A DNA stretch of 64,000 nucleotides. Source: Halosimplex pelagicum. GTDB taxonomy: Archaea > Halobacteriota > Halobacteria > Halobacteriales > Haloarculaceae. Below, one piece after another: positions 1 through 8,890 of this stretch (its first letter is position 1; each line of letters opens with the position of its first letter). A model generated the notes under the pieces. That model did no database searches, had not been told where the DNA came from, and saw nothing but the letters and a program-made list of their open reading frames with translations. Position numbers and translations under genes: made by a program. The DNA lies in contig NZ_CP058909.1 of NCBI RefSeq assembly GCF_013415905.1, forward strand, positions 868,001 through 932,000. Reading direction: 5' to 3'.

Positions 1-1024
1 TCCCCGAGTAGGGCTCGCGGCGGTCCCCCTTGGCGGCTTCGACCGCGCCAGTCGCGGCGTCGTCCGCCCCGGACGCGCCCGCCTCGGCGCTCTCGGCGGT
101 CGCACCCGCCTCGCCGGCGTCCGCGGCGTCGGCGAGCGCCTCGGCGTCGGCCGCCTGCGCTCGCTGCTGGACCTCGGCGTACTCGCGGACGGCGGCCTCG
201 TCCACGAAGGCCTGCCCGTCGCGCACCTCGTCGGTCGGCACGTCGTCGATGTCGACGCCGAGGTCCTCGGCGACCTGCCGGGTGGCCGGCGCGGCCAGCG
301 TCCGCTCGCGCCCCGCGGCCTCGACGGAAGCCGCGGCCCCCGATTCCGGGGCGGCGCCGCCCGGTTCGCCGCCCTCGCCGTCGTCGACACGGGAGACCGC
401 CGACTGCAGCCCGTCGCCCACGCTCGACTTGTTGCCCCCGCTGTCGCCGTCGTCGATCCGCGAGACGGCCGACTTGAGCTGTTTACCGTCGTCGCTCTCG
501 CCCGCCTCGCTCCCGGCTGAGTCGCCTCCCTCGGCGGCGGCGCGCACGTCGCTCTCGGTCACGCGGCCGCCGGGGCCGGACCCGTCGACTCCGGTGATGT
601 CGACGCCGAGTTCGCGGGCGAGCCGGCGTGCGCTCGGCGCGGCGAAGACGCGCCCGCCCTTGCCGTTCACGGACGATTCCGCGGTCTCGCCCGCGTCGTC
701 GGGCGCCGCCCCGGCTTCCCCGGCGGCGTCGGTCTCCGTCCCGGTCTCTGCGGCGGCGCCCCCTTCACTTTCCTCGGGCGCCTCGCCCTCCACGTCGAAG
801 GTGATGATGACCTCGCCGACGGGAACCACGTCGCCGGGCTCGGCGAGCAACTCGCGGACGGTGCCGTTCACCGGGGAAGGCACGTCGACGACGGCCTTGT
901 CGGTCTCGACGTCGGCGACGACCTGATCCTCGGAGACGGTGTCGCCCGGTTCGACGTGCCACTCCAGCAGTTCGCCCTCGGCGACGCCCTCTCCCACGTC
1001 GGGGAGCTTGAACTCGCGGACCAT
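1..1024 (-). CDS. 2-oxoacid dehydrogenase E2 (dihydrolipoamide acyltransferase), 3'-truncated by window edge
   Basis: E2 core subunit of a pyruvate/branched-chain 2-oxoacid dehydrogenase complex; it takes the acyl group from E1 onto a lipoyl-lysine and passes it to CoA. Residues about 1-80 are a lipoyl domain beginning MVREFKLPDVGEG, with the lipoylation motif VETDKAVVDVPS. Two peripheral-subunit-binding-like segments follow, one with VFAAPSARRLARELGVDI and one with LAAPATRQVAEDLGVDI, joined by Gly/Asp/Ala-rich linkers containing two SAVSR repeats. The catalytic domain and stop codon lie left of the window. The ATG is 3 nt past the E1 beta stop, so this is the third gene of an operon. Haloarchaea normally oxidise pyruvate with a ferredoxin enzyme, so the true substrate of such complexes is uncertain; a branched-chain 2-oxoacid is possible. 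Confidence 0.93.
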   Translation of the reverse strand, partial: MVREFKLPDVGEGVAEGELLEWHVEPGDTVSEDQVVADVETDKAVVDVPSPVNGTVRELLAEPGDVVPVGEVIITFDVEGEAPEESEGGAAAETGTETDAAGEAGAAPDDAGETAESSVNGKGGRVFAAPSARRLARELGVDITGVDGSGPGGRVTESDVRAAAEGGDSAGSEAGESDDGKQLKSAVSRIDDGDSGGNKSSVGDGLQSAVSRVDDGEGGEPGGAAPESGAAASVEAAGRERTLAAPATRQVAEDLGVDIDDVPTDEVRDGQAFVDEAAVREYAEVQQRAQAADAEALADAADAGEAGATAESAEAGASGADDAATGAVEAAKGDRREPYSG

Positions 1025-1027
1025 GGC

Positions 1028-2050
1028 TCAGAACTCGACGGCGTCCCTGATGCCGTCTTCGATGCGCTCGGGCTCGGGCAGGTAGTAGTCCTCCAGCGCG
1101 TACAGCGGGTACGGCACGTCGAAGCCGGTGATCCGCTCGATCGGCGCCTCCTGGTACAGCAGCGCCTCCTCCTGGATGGTGGCGGTGATCTCGCCGGCGA
1201 GCCCGCCGGTCTTGGGCGCCTCGTGGACCACGGCCGCTCGACCGGTCTTCTTGAACGACTCGACGATGGCCTCCTCGTCAAGCGGCGACAGCGTCCGCAG
1301 GTCCACCACTTCGACGTCGATCTCGCCCGCCAGGTTCTCGGCGGCCTCCATCGTCGGCCGGGTCATCGCACCCCAGGTGAACACCGAGATATCGGCCCCC
1401 TCCCGGCGGACCGCCGCCTCGCCCAGCGGGACGGTGTACTCGCCTTCCGGCACGTCCTCGCGGAACGCCCGGTAGATCAGTTTGGGTTCGAGGAAGATGA
1501 CGGGATCGGGGTCCCGGATGGCCGAGGCGAGCAGCCCCTTCGCGTCGTGGGGCGTGCTCGGAATGACGACCTTCAGCCCAGGCTCGTGGACGAAGAAGGC
1601 CTCCTTGGACTCGGAGTGGTGTTCGGGGGCGCGGATGCCGCCGCCGTAGGGCGCCCGGACGACGAGCGGGCAGGTGAACTCCCCGCGCGAGCGCGTCCGC
1701 AGACGAGCGGCGTGGGAGACGATCTGGTCGAAGGCGGGATAGATGAACCCCATGAACTGGATCTCGGGCACCGGGCGCAGGCCGTAGGCGGCCATGCCGA
1801 TGGCGGTGCCGACGATGCCGGACTCCGCGAGGGGGGTGTCGATCACGCGGTCGTCGCCGAACTCGTCGAGCAGGCCCTCGGTGGCGCGGAAGACGCCGCC
1901 GTTCTTCCCCACGTCCTCGCCCATCACGAGGACGCGCTCGTCGCGGCCCATCTCCGTCGCCAGCCCGTCGCGGACCGCCTGGACCAGCGTCAGGCTCTGC
2001 GTTTCGCCGCTCGATGCGTCGTCGGTCTGGGTGTCGGTAGTCTCGCTCAT
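1028..2050 (-). CDS. 2-oxoacid dehydrogenase E1 component, beta subunit
   Basis: Transketolase-like beta subunit (340 aa) of the thiamine-diphosphate E1 enzyme; with E1 alpha it decarboxylates a 2-oxoacid and acylates the E2 lipoyl arm. Typical family segments are VLVMGEDVGKNGGVFRAT, the TPLAESGIVGTAIGMAAYG region, the EIQFMGFIYPAFDQIVSHAA stretch and a C-terminal transketolase domain with TWGAMT and VVDLRTLSPLDE. The reading frame stays open further upstream, but conserved similarity begins just after the chosen ATG, which is 2 nt from the E1 alpha stop; the longer frame would overlap E1 alpha. Cytoplasmic, co-transcribed with E1 alpha and E2. Whether the substrate is pyruvate or a branched-chain 2-oxoacid cannot be told from sequence. 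Confidence 0.94.
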   Translation of the reverse strand: MSETTDTQTDDASSGETQSLTLVQAVRDGLATEMGRDERVLVMGEDVGKNGGVFRATEGLLDEFGDDRVIDTPLAESGIVGTAIGMAAYGLRPVPEIQFMGFIYPAFDQIVSHAARLRTRSRGEFTCPLVVRAPYGGGIRAPEHHSESKEAFFVHEPGLKVVIPSTPHDAKGLLASAIRDPDPVIFLEPKLIYRAFREDVPEGEYTVPLGEAAVRREGADISVFTWGAMTRPTMEAAENLAGEIDVEVVDLRTLSPLDEEAIVESFKKTGRAAVVHEAPKTGGLAGEITATIQEEALLYQEAPIERITGFDVPYPLYALEDYYLPEPERIEDGIRDAVEF

Positions 2051-2052
2051 GG

Positions 2053-3156
2053 TCACTCCAGCAGGGCTTCGTCGCCGTGTCGTTCGCGCAGCCGCCGCAG
2101 GTACGCGAGCTGTTCGTCCAGTCGGTCGGGCATCCCCTCGTAGACGTGCGCGAACAGCTCCTCGGGGTCGGGCCGCTTGACCGACTCCGCCGCCGAGATG
2201 GCGTCGGCCACCTCGTCCTCGACCGCCGCCTGGATGGCGTCGACGCGCTCGTCGTCGAGGATCCCCCGACCGCGGAGGAACCGCTCCATCCGCGGGATCG
2301 GGTCTTTCGCCCGCCACTGCTCGACCTCCTCGTCGTCGCGGTACACCGAGGGGTCGTCGGCGGTGGTGTGGGCGCCGTAGCGGTACTGCACCGCCTCGAT
2401 GAGGGTCGGCCGCAGCTCGTCGGGGTTGGGATGTCTGGCCTTCTCGACGGCGGCTTTGGTCACCTGATACACCGCCAGCGGGTCCATCCCGTCTACCTGG
2501 ACGCCCTCGAAGCCGTAGGCGTCGGCCTTCTGGGCGAGCGTGGCGCTCGCGGTCTGGCGCTCCCGGGGGACTGAGATGGCCCACTGGTTGTTGTTACAGA
2601 AGAAGACCGCGGGGGCGTCGAACACGCCGGCGAAGTTGAGCCCCTCGTGGAAGTCCCCCTCCGACGTGGCGCCGTCGCCGAAGTAACAGAGGAACGCCTT
2701 GTGCTCGCCCTGCAGTTTCGACGCCCACGCCGCGCCCGTCGCGTGGGGGATCTGCGTGGCGATGGGCACCGCCACCGAGAAGATGTTCACGTCCTCGCGG
2801 ACGTTGCCCTCCTCGTGGCCCATCCAGTACAGCAGGGTCTGCTCCAGCGACAGGCCCCTGTGGAGCATCGCGGCGTGCTCGCGGTAGCTGGGGAACAGCC
2901 AGTCGTCGTCGGCCAGCGCGTGGACGCTCCCGATCTGGGCGCCCTCCTGGCCCGACAGCGGCGGGTAGGTCCCCATCCGCCCCTGGCGCTGGAGGCTCAC
3001 CGCCCGCTGGTCGAAGTGCCTGGCGAGTTTCATCTCCCGGTACATCTCGACGAGGCGCTCCTCCGACAGATCCGGGACGGTCGCTCCGTCCCGTACCTGG
3101 CCGTCCTCGTCGAGGATCTGGACCCGGTCCCCCGGGTCGCGCTGCAAGGTACTCAC
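2053..3156 (-). CDS. 2-oxoacid dehydrogenase E1 component, alpha subunit
   Basis: Alpha subunit (367 aa) of the thiamine-diphosphate E1 enzyme and first gene of the E1 alpha - E1 beta - E2 operon. The ThDP/Mg motif runs from the GDG at about residues 160-162 ([17 protein letters not shown]) to NNNQWAIS at about 188-195. [12 protein letters not shown] and the [11 protein letters not shown] phosphorylation-loop region are also typical. Length and order fit the family. The start at 3156 lies about 48 nt downstream of a CTTAAG box on the minus strand (3204-3209), which fits archaeal TATA spacing with a short leader. LipA, needed to lipoylate E2, is encoded at 9660-10592; no E3 is in the window, and it probably lies left of E2. 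Confidence 0.94.
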   Translation of the reverse strand: MSTLQRDPGDRVQILDEDGQVRDGATVPDLSEERLVEMYREMKLARHFDQRAVSLQRQGRMGTYPPLSGQEGAQIGSVHALADDDWLFPSYREHAAMLHRGLSLEQTLLYWMGHEEGNVREDVNIFSVAVPIATQIPHATGAAWASKLQGEHKAFLCYFGDGATSEGDFHEGLNFAGVFDAPAVFFCNNNQWAISVPRERQTASATLAQKADAYGFEGVQVDGMDPLAVYQVTKAAVEKARHPNPDELRPTLIEAVQYRYGAHTTADDPSVYRDDEEVEQWRAKDPIPRMERFLRGRGILDDERVDAIQAAVEDEVADAISAAESVKRPDPEELFAHVYEGMPDRLDEQLAYLRRLRERHGDEALLE

Positions 3157-3225
3157 GAAAACTCCCTCCTCGGGAACATACCCGAGCCAAGGGGGGCTGT
3201 CGGCTTAAGGATTTTCGTAAATAGC
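3157..3225 (-). promoter_or_regulatory. Promoter and short leader of the 2-oxoacid dehydrogenase operon
   Basis: Minus-strand box CTTAAG at 3204-3209, 48 nt before the E1 alpha ATG, predicts transcription starting near 3180. A 6-bp inverted repeat (CTCGGG at 3169-3174, CCCGAG at 3181-3186, 6-nt spacer) overlaps the predicted start and leader; it could be an operator or a weak leader hairpin. No expression data support this. Confidence 0.45.
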
Positions 3226-3543
3226 TTTCGCTGTGGTCCATTCTTGCCGGTCGCGGTGGGCGAAACGGCGCTATCGGGGCGGAAATATCGGAGATATCCG
3301 CGTCCGAACCGGGTCGAAACTGGTCGTTCGTCCAGCGGCGCGAGCGTGCCCTCGTGGGCACGCCGTCGGGGGAGCGGTCGGGACGACCGGGCCGGACCGC
3401 GGAGCTTGCGAGTCGGTTGCGATATGACTGCTCAATAGATGTGGGATCGGCTACCGAGCGGACGTTCGGATACCGACTCGCCAGTCCGGCGATATAGGGC
3501 TCATACCAGCGGTTAAGGGACGAGTCGGAGGATCGCCGCCCGT
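3226..3543. promoter_or_regulatory. Intergenic region, divergent promoters
   Basis: No convincing coding frame. The right end carries a TATA-like GGTTAAGGG at 3511-3519, about 30 nt before the ATG at 3544, as expected for a leaderless haloarchaeal transcript. The middle (about 3240-3480) shows nothing I can name. Confidence 0.4.
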
Positions 3544-4407
3544 ATGGCGACGACCACATCGGCGGATTCGAGTGGGGTGTTCAGTTTCGACCACAGGGAC
3601 ATGATGGTGTTCATCCTCGTCATGTCGCTGCACGGTCTGCAGAGCATGATCACGGAGCTGTTGCCGGAGTTCTCGGTGGGCGGCCTCGGCGTCTCGATCG
3701 GACCGTTCTGGTTCGTCGCGATGTCGGTCGTCCTCCTCTTCCGGTCGTTCTGGGCGTGTCTCGCGATCCCGGTCGGCGGGATCGTCTTCGGCGAGATCCT
3801 CATCGGCGACTTCAGCGCGCTGGGCGCCGTCGAGGGGCTGCTCGTCATCACTGCGTCGTGGTTCTTCGCGATGTCGCTGATCACCGACCCCGACAGTCCG
3901 ACGCAGATCGCGGGCGTCGGACTGCTCGCGAAGGCCATGGAGGAGACCGCCGCCTGGTTCATCGACGTGGGGAAGTTCTACATCGGCGTCGAGGAGCTGG
4001 AGGCCATCTCGTGGCTCCCCGCGACGGTGTGGGCCACCGAGGGGATCGGCGCCCTCGTGCAGATACTCGTCGCGGGCATCGTCTTCGGTGCGATCCCGAC
4101 GCTGTTCCTCTACCCCCGACTGCGCGGGAAGATCGAACCGCTGCTGGGGATGCGCTCGACCGAGGGCCGTAACGGACCGATGTTCACTCGCTCGTCGCTG
4201 AAGCGACTGCTCGCGTGGGTCGCAATCTTGCCGCTCGCGTTCGGCGCCGAGGCGCTCAGCGAGACCAGCGGCGGCATCGTCACGTTCACGCCGGAGTTCG
4301 TCGAGACCTACGGCCAGACGTTCCTGTTCGTTCCCATCGTCGTCGCGGCCGTGGTCGCGTTCGGCCTCGTCGCCTACCGACAGCGCAAGGTCGAGGGCGG
4401 GGTCTAG
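3544..4407 (+). CDS. Membrane protein, probable substrate-binding (S) component of ECF-type importer
   Basis: 287 aa integral membrane protein with about six hydrophobic segments (including VFILVMSLHGLQSMI, FWFVAMSVVLLFRSFWA, GLLVITASWFFAMSL, ILVAGIVFGAIPTLFLY, LLAWVAILPLAFGAEAL and the C-terminal LFVPIVVAAVVAFGLVAY). It begins an apparent operon with a double ATPase and a CbiQ/EcfT-like protein, the layout of an energy-coupling-factor importer, so the S-component role rests mainly on position. It is longer than many S components (about 180-220 aa) because of a large central region and an extra C-terminal helix. The substrate is not recognisable, and no riboswitch-like leader was noticed upstream. 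Leaderless start behind a TTAA box. Confidence 0.6.
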   Translation: MATTTSADSSGVFSFDHRDMMVFILVMSLHGLQSMITELLPEFSVGGLGVSIGPFWFVAMSVVLLFRSFWACLAIPVGGIVFGEILIGDFSALGAVEGLLVITASWFFAMSLITDPDSPTQIAGVGLLAKAMEETAAWFIDVGKFYIGVEELEAISWLPATVWATEGIGALVQILVAGIVFGAIPTLFLYPRLRGKIEPLLGMRSTEGRNGPMFTRSSLKRLLAWVAILPLAFGAEALSETSGGIVTFTPEFVETYGQTFLFVPIVVAAVVAFGLVAYRQRKVEGGV

Positions 4408-4425
4408 CCCGGCGGTCTCGTTTTC

Positions 4426-6276
4426 ATGCCTTCATCAGATATCGTCGTCGAGGACCTGACGTTCCGGTACCCCGGCGGCGACGAGCCGGTGTTGCGCGAC
4501 GCGAACCTGCGGATCGAGCCCGGCGAGTTCACCGCCGTCGTCGGCGGCAACGGCAGCGGCAAGACGACGCTGTGCAAGACGTTCAACGGGCTCGTCCCGC
4601 ACTTCTTCGAGGGGCGGTTCGACGGCCGCGTCACGGTCGCCGGGACCGACACCCGCGAGGCCGGCGTCGCCGAGCTCTCGAAGACCGTCGGCTACGTCTT
4701 CCAGGACTTCGAGAACCAGCTCGTCCAGGAGACCGTGCGCGACGACGTGGAGTTCGCCCCGCTCAACCACGGCCTCGACGACTACGCCGAGCGGGCGACC
4801 CGCGCGCTGGAGATGGTCGGCCTGGAACACCTCGAAGACCGGTTCGTCTGGGAGCTCTCCGGGGGGCAACAGCACCTCGTCGCGCTCGCGGGCGTGCTCG
4901 CGATGGACCCGGAGTTCGTCTTCGTCGACGAGCCCGCGGCACAGCTGGACCCGCACAACGCCCGCGAGGCCTACGAACAGCTCCGCCGGCTCCACGAGGA
5001 CCACGGCAAGACGGTGGTCGTCATCGAGCACCACTCGGAGTTCGTCGCCGACTACTGCGACGAGATGGTCCTCGTCTCCGACGGCGGCGTCGCCTGGAAG
5101 GAGCCCGTCGAGGTCGGCCTCAACAGACTGGACGACCTGGAGGCCCACGACATCCACCCGCCGCAGGTCACGGGCATCGCCGCCGACCTGCCGGGAGACG
5201 CTGGCCGGCTGGCCGACGGGCGCTACCCCGTCACCGTCGACGAGGCGGCGACGGCGTTCCCGGCGGTCCGCGACCGGGCCGGCGAGCGACCCCGCGCGGC
5301 CGACGGTGGCGAGCGTGCCGCGCGAGGGTCCCCGGTCGCCGGCGAAGGCGGCGACGCGCTGATCACCCTCGACGGCGTCGGCCACGGCTACCCGACGCTC
5401 CGGGAGGGGTACAACCGGGTGCTCGACGGCGTCGATCTGGACCTGTACGCGGGCGACCGCGTGGCGCTGGTCGGCGCCAACGGCGCCGGCAAGTCGACGC
5501 TCCTCCGGCTGATCACCGGGCTGGAGTCGCCCGACGAGGGGACGGTGACGGTACTCGGGCAGGACACGAGCGAGACGCTGCCGGAGACGCTGGCCGACGA
5601 CACCGTCTACATCCACCAGAACCCCGAGGAGATGTTCGTCGAGGACACCGTCCGCAAGGACGTGGGCTACTACCTGCGAAACCGCGGCGCCGAGGACGCC
5701 GACGAGCGGGTCGACGAGATCCTCGACTACCTCGACCTGAAGCAGCTGGCCGACCGCGACGGCCGGCTGCTGAGCCTCGGCCAGCAGCGCCGGGCCTCGC
5801 TGGCCATCGGCCTCGCGACCGACCCGACGGTCGTCCTGCTGGACGAGCCGACCGGCAGTCTCGACCTGCAGAGCCGCCGCGAGGTGACGGGGATGCTCCG
5901 GAAGGCCGAGAGCCGCGTCGAGACGGTCGTCGTCGCCTCCCACGACCTGCAGCTGGTCGCCGAGTGGGCCGACCGGGTGGTCGTCATGGGCGAGGGGAGC
6001 GTGCTCGCCGACGCGCCGCCCGGCGAGGTGTTCGACGACCCCGACCTGCTGGCTCGCACCGACCTTCGCCGCCCGCAGATCGTCGAACTGAGCGACCGGC
6101 TGGGCGTCGACCCGGCCGCGCTCACCGCCGAGGAGATGGTCGGGACCCTGACCGACGCGGCCGAGGCGGCCGAGGCGACCGACGCGCTCGCGGACGGCGG
6201 GACCGACGCCGACGGGGGTTCGGGTCCCGGCGCCGATGCGGACGCCGGGACGGGTCACCGAGGTGACCGGCGGTGA
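4426..6276 (+). CDS. ECF transporter ATP-binding protein, two fused ATPase domains
   Basis: 616 aa with two ABC ATPase domains, as in fused EcfA/EcfA' proteins that power vitamin or metal uptake. Domain 1: Walker A GGNGSGKTT at about 40-48, Q-loop GYVFQDFENQL, signature LSGGQ at about 144-148, Walker B FVFVDEPAAQLDP. Domain 2: Walker A GANGAGKST at about 350-358, a HQNPEEMF Q-loop, a degenerate signature LSLGQ, and Walker B VVLLDEPTGSLD. The Ala/Asp/Gly-rich C-terminal tail (after about 575) looks disordered. Its TGA overlaps the GTG start of the T component, implying translational coupling. Peripheral to the membrane, bound to the T component. Confidence 0.9.
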   Translation: MPSSDIVVEDLTFRYPGGDEPVLRDANLRIEPGEFTAVVGGNGSGKTTLCKTFNGLVPHFFEGRFDGRVTVAGTDTREAGVAELSKTVGYVFQDFENQLVQETVRDDVEFAPLNHGLDDYAERATRALEMVGLEHLEDRFVWELSGGQQHLVALAGVLAMDPEFVFVDEPAAQLDPHNAREAYEQLRRLHEDHGKTVVVIEHHSEFVADYCDEMVLVSDGGVAWKEPVEVGLNRLDDLEAHDIHPPQVTGIAADLPGDAGRLADGRYPVTVDEAATAFPAVRDRAGERPRAADGGERAARGSPVAGEGGDALITLDGVGHGYPTLREGYNRVLDGVDLDLYAGDRVALVGANGAGKSTLLRLITGLESPDEGTVTVLGQDTSETLPETLADDTVYIHQNPEEMFVEDTVRKDVGYYLRNRGAEDADERVDEILDYLDLKQLADRDGRLLSLGQQRRASLAIGLATDPTVVLLDEPTGSLDLQSRREVTGMLRKAESRVETVVVASHDLQLVAEWADRVVVMGEGSVLADAPPGEVFDDPDLLARTDLRRPQIVELSDRLGVDPAALTAEEMVGTLTDAAEAAEATDALADGGTDADGGSGPGADADAGTGHRGDRR

Positions 6277-7232
6277 AGTACGTCGACGCGGTCACGGACA
6301 TCTCGATCGCCGACATCAAGATCGACCTGATGCGGACGGCCTACGACAACGACCGCGCGCTGTTGAACTCCTTCGACCCGCGGGTGGTCCTGCTGTGGAC
6401 CGTCCTGTTCATGATCGTCCCGTGGCTGTTCTACGACCCGCTCCCCCTGGCGATCCTGCTGGCGGCGGCGTTCGCGCTCGCCGCGCTCTCGCAGGTCAGC
6501 AAGTACCTGCTCGCGCTGCTGTTGTTCGGCCAGGTCACGAACGTCGGCTTCTTCGTCGTGATGGTCCCGGCGATGGGCGGGGCGATCCAGGCGTTCGGCT
6601 ACCTCGGGGACAACACCGGCCGCGTCACCGAGGCGCTCGCGGCGCTCGACCCCGCCGTCTTCGGCGAGGTCTGGGCCATCGCCGCCGGAGCGACCGCCCG
6701 CGGCGTCGACACCGCGCTCACCAGCCAGGAGGTCGGGATCGACGCCGTCGGCGCGGTCGTCCCCTTCTTCCTGAAGTTGACCATCATCTCGGTGATCAGC
6801 CTCGCGGTCTTCTCGGCGATGAGCCCGCGGAAGCTCTCGAAGGGGATGCTCCGGCTGGGCGTCCCCCGACAGCTCACCTTCGCCATCGCCTACGGCTACC
6901 GGATGATGCCGCTGCTCGTCGAGGAGTACCACGCGCTGGTCAACTCCTTCCGCCTGCGCAGCGAGGTGCCCGAGCAGACCGGGTTCCTCAAGTGGCGGTA
7001 CTTCTACTACCTGCTGAAACTCTCCGTGAAGGCGTTCTATCCGCTCATCTTCAACGTCGCGAAGCGCTCGCGGGTCACCGTCGAGGCGATGGAGACCAAG
7101 GGCTTCTCGCGCTCGCTCGGCGACGAGAAGAGCCGGGCGCTCCGGACGGAGGGGATGATGGTCCGGACCCGCGACGTGTCCTTCGTCTTCGGGTCGCTGT
7201 TTTTCGTCGCGGCCGTCTGGGCGTTCACCTGA
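6273..7232 (+). CDS. ECF transporter transmembrane (T) component, CbiQ/EcfT family
   Basis: 319 aa membrane protein coupling the ATPases to the S component. Hydrophobic helices lie in the first 240 residues (VVLLWTVLFMIVPWLF, LAILLAAAFALAALS, LLALLLFGQVTNVGFFVVM and FFLKLTIISVISLAVFSAM). The coupling region has MMPLLVEEYHALVNSFRLR and AKRSRVTVEAMETKGF, matching the paired Ala-Arg-Gly-type coupling helices of EcfT, here with KRSRVTVEAME. The start is the GTG in a GTGA overlap with the ATPase stop; the next in-frame start would lose the coupling to the upstream gene. Confidence 0.87.
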   Translation: MKYVDAVTDISIADIKIDLMRTAYDNDRALLNSFDPRVVLLWTVLFMIVPWLFYDPLPLAILLAAAFALAALSQVSKYLLALLLFGQVTNVGFFVVMVPAMGGAIQAFGYLGDNTGRVTEALAALDPAVFGEVWAIAAGATARGVDTALTSQEVGIDAVGAVVPFFLKLTIISVISLAVFSAMSPRKLSKGMLRLGVPRQLTFAIAYGYRMMPLLVEEYHALVNSFRLRSEVPEQTGFLKWRYFYYLLKLSVKAFYPLIFNVAKRSRVTVEAMETKGFSRSLGDEKSRALRTEGMMVRTRDVSFVFGSLFFVAAVWAFT

Positions 7233-7273
7233 CGGTCGCCGTTCGTCGCTTCTCCAGAAAACTACGCGCGCGG

Positions 7274-8053
7274 CTACCGGACGACCGCCGCCGACGGCTC
7301 GAACTCGGCCAGCGGCACGTCGTGGGTTTCGACGACCTCGCGGAGCGCCGGCACGCGGCGCTCGATCTCTCTCGGCGAGTGGCTGTCCGTGCCCAGAACG
7401 AAGCCTACGCCGTGCTCCCGAAACGCGTCGAGCATCGCGGGGTTCGGATGCACGCGCCCGAGCGAGCCGTGGACGCGGCCGGCGTTGATCTCGGGGACGG
7501 TCGCCGAGTCGGACAGCGCCGCAGCGACCCGCTCGTAGTCGCTCCGGCGGGCGTGGCCGCGCAGCGCGGCCATCCGCTCGGGCAGATCGAGGTGGCCGAG
7601 CACGTCGAACAGCTCCGAGTCGACCGCCGCGACGACGGCGTCGAAGTAGCGCTCGACGGCCGCCCGGCGCTCGGCCTCGCTCGCGTCGGCGTACTGCGAG
7701 GCGGTCGTGTAGTCGTACTCGCCGGCGAAGTGGACGCTGCCGATGGTGTAGTCGAAGCCGGCGGCGTCGAGGAAGTCGGCGGTCTCGGCCTCGGCGTCGG
7801 CGACGTAGCTGACCTCGGCGGCGTCCCACACGGTCAGGTCGGTCCGCGGGCGGAACCGCTCGATGGCCTCCCGGCGGCGCTCGTAGGTCTCGACGAGGTG
7901 GTAGCGCTCGCGGCGGCCGAACTCGTCGTCGACGACGATGCAGTGGTCGGTGAAGCCGACCGCGTCCAGCCCGACGGTCTCGGCCGCGCGGCACATCTCG
8001 GGGAGCGGCGACCCGTCGGAGTAGGTCGTGTGCGCGTGCAGGTCGGCGTGCAT
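7274..8053 (-). CDS. PHP-domain phosphoesterase (histidinol-phosphatase-like)
   Basis: 259 aa metal-dependent phosphoesterase of the PHP superfamily. Motif I is HADLHAHTTYSDG at the N-terminus; motif II GFTDHC; then SVHFAGEYDY, DVLGHLDLPER and the C-terminal GTDSHSP, giving the usual His/Asp/Glu metal ligands. The HisK branch of this family dephosphorylates histidinol phosphate, but other PHP proteins act on different phosphates, so the substrate is open. The start ATG overlaps the TAA of the upstream ComB-like gene by one base (TAATG), so the two are co-translated. The frame extends upstream into that gene but has no family similarity there. Confidence 0.83.
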   Translation of the reverse strand: MHADLHAHTTYSDGSPLPEMCRAAETVGLDAVGFTDHCIVVDDEFGRRERYHLVETYERRREAIERFRPRTDLTVWDAAEVSYVADAEAETADFLDAAGFDYTIGSVHFAGEYDYTTASQYADASEAERRAAVERYFDAVVAAVDSELFDVLGHLDLPERMAALRGHARRSDYERVAAALSDSATVPEINAGRVHGSLGRVHPNPAMLDAFREHGVGFVLGTDSHSPREIERRVPALREVVETHDVPLAEFEPSAAVVR

Positions 8054-8790
8054 TACTCCTCGCTTACGTCGTGGAGTTCCTGGCCCTCGAGTTTTGGGAC
8101 GACCGCGCTCTCGCTGAACCTGAGGTCGAACTCCAGCAGGTCGTTCAGCCGGATGTCGGCCTTCTGCTCGTACTTGGGCGCCTTGCCGAGCTTGGCGACC
8201 TGGCGGTACAGGTCCCGCTCGGCGTCGGTCGGCGCCTCGCCGTAGACGTGGCGGCCGATGACGACGGCGCCGACGGTGTCCTCCGGCGAGGGCTTGCCCT
8301 TCGAGCCCGCCGCGACCATGTAGGTCGGCTTCTCGCTCCCGTCGAGGTGGTCGGCCACCGCGCGGGCGTTGGCGAGCGTGCCGACGTACACGTCCACGTC
8401 GTCGCCCCCTCCCAGCCGGAGGTCCGTCACTGCGGCGCCGCCGTTGGTCGAGGTGAGCGCGGTCGGACGACCGGCCACGTCGGTGTCGTTCACCCACGTC
8501 GGCGAGTTGAAGAAGTCGTACCCCTCGGTGGGTGTGTAGTCGTCGCTGGAGCCGCCGCCGATCCGCGCCTCGGGGTGGGCCTCCTTGAACGCGTGCTCGT
8601 CGCCGCGCTCCTCCGTGACGTGGACGTACTCGGCGCCGTTCTCGAACAGTTCGACGACGGTCGTCGAGAAGTGAGTCACGTCGATGACGACGTAGTCCCC
8701 TGCCGGCGGGTCCTCGGGGATCCGTGCCCGGGACGGCAGGATGCGGTCGGTGAGTCGGTCCTCGATGTCGGTGTCGGCGAGCGACGCCAT
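8053..8790 (-). CDS. 2-phosphosulfolactate phosphatase (ComB) family protein
   Basis: 245 aa, ComB-like fold. The N-terminal VVIDVTHFSTTVVELFENGA matches the VIDVLRATTT-type active-site strand of ComB, and the TSTNGGAA loop (about residue 140) and the GVFG-like region with GSKGKPSPEDTVGA are also present. In coenzyme M synthesis ComB removes phosphate from 2-phosphosulfolactate; haloarchaea make no coenzyme M, so this copy probably acts on another phosphate, possibly in sulfolactate-type metabolism. First gene of a two-gene operon with the PHP phosphoesterase, with which it overlaps by one base. The fold is fairly certain, the substrate is not. Confidence 0.75.
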   Translation of the reverse strand: MASLADTDIEDRLTDRILPSRARIPEDPPAGDYVVIDVTHFSTTVVELFENGAEYVHVTEERGDEHAFKEAHPEARIGGGSSDDYTPTEGYDFFNSPTWVNDTDVAGRPTALTSTNGGAAVTDLRLGGGDDVDVYVGTLANARAVADHLDGSEKPTYMVAAGSKGKPSPEDTVGAVVIGRHVYGEAPTDAERDLYRQVAKLGKAPKYEQKADIRLNDLLEFDLRFSESAVVPKLEGQELHDVSEE

Positions 8791-8890
8791 ACCCGTGGGG
8801 CGCGGAGCGGACGGAAGCCCCTTGCTAAGAGCCCTATTGTCGGCCGTTTTCGGGTCCGGAGCGGTATTGAGACGTGACCGACGGGTTCCG

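Noticed and set aside
4435-6258. Minus-strand frame opposite the ECF ATPase
   Set aside because: Mirror frame of a clear ATPase with intact motifs.
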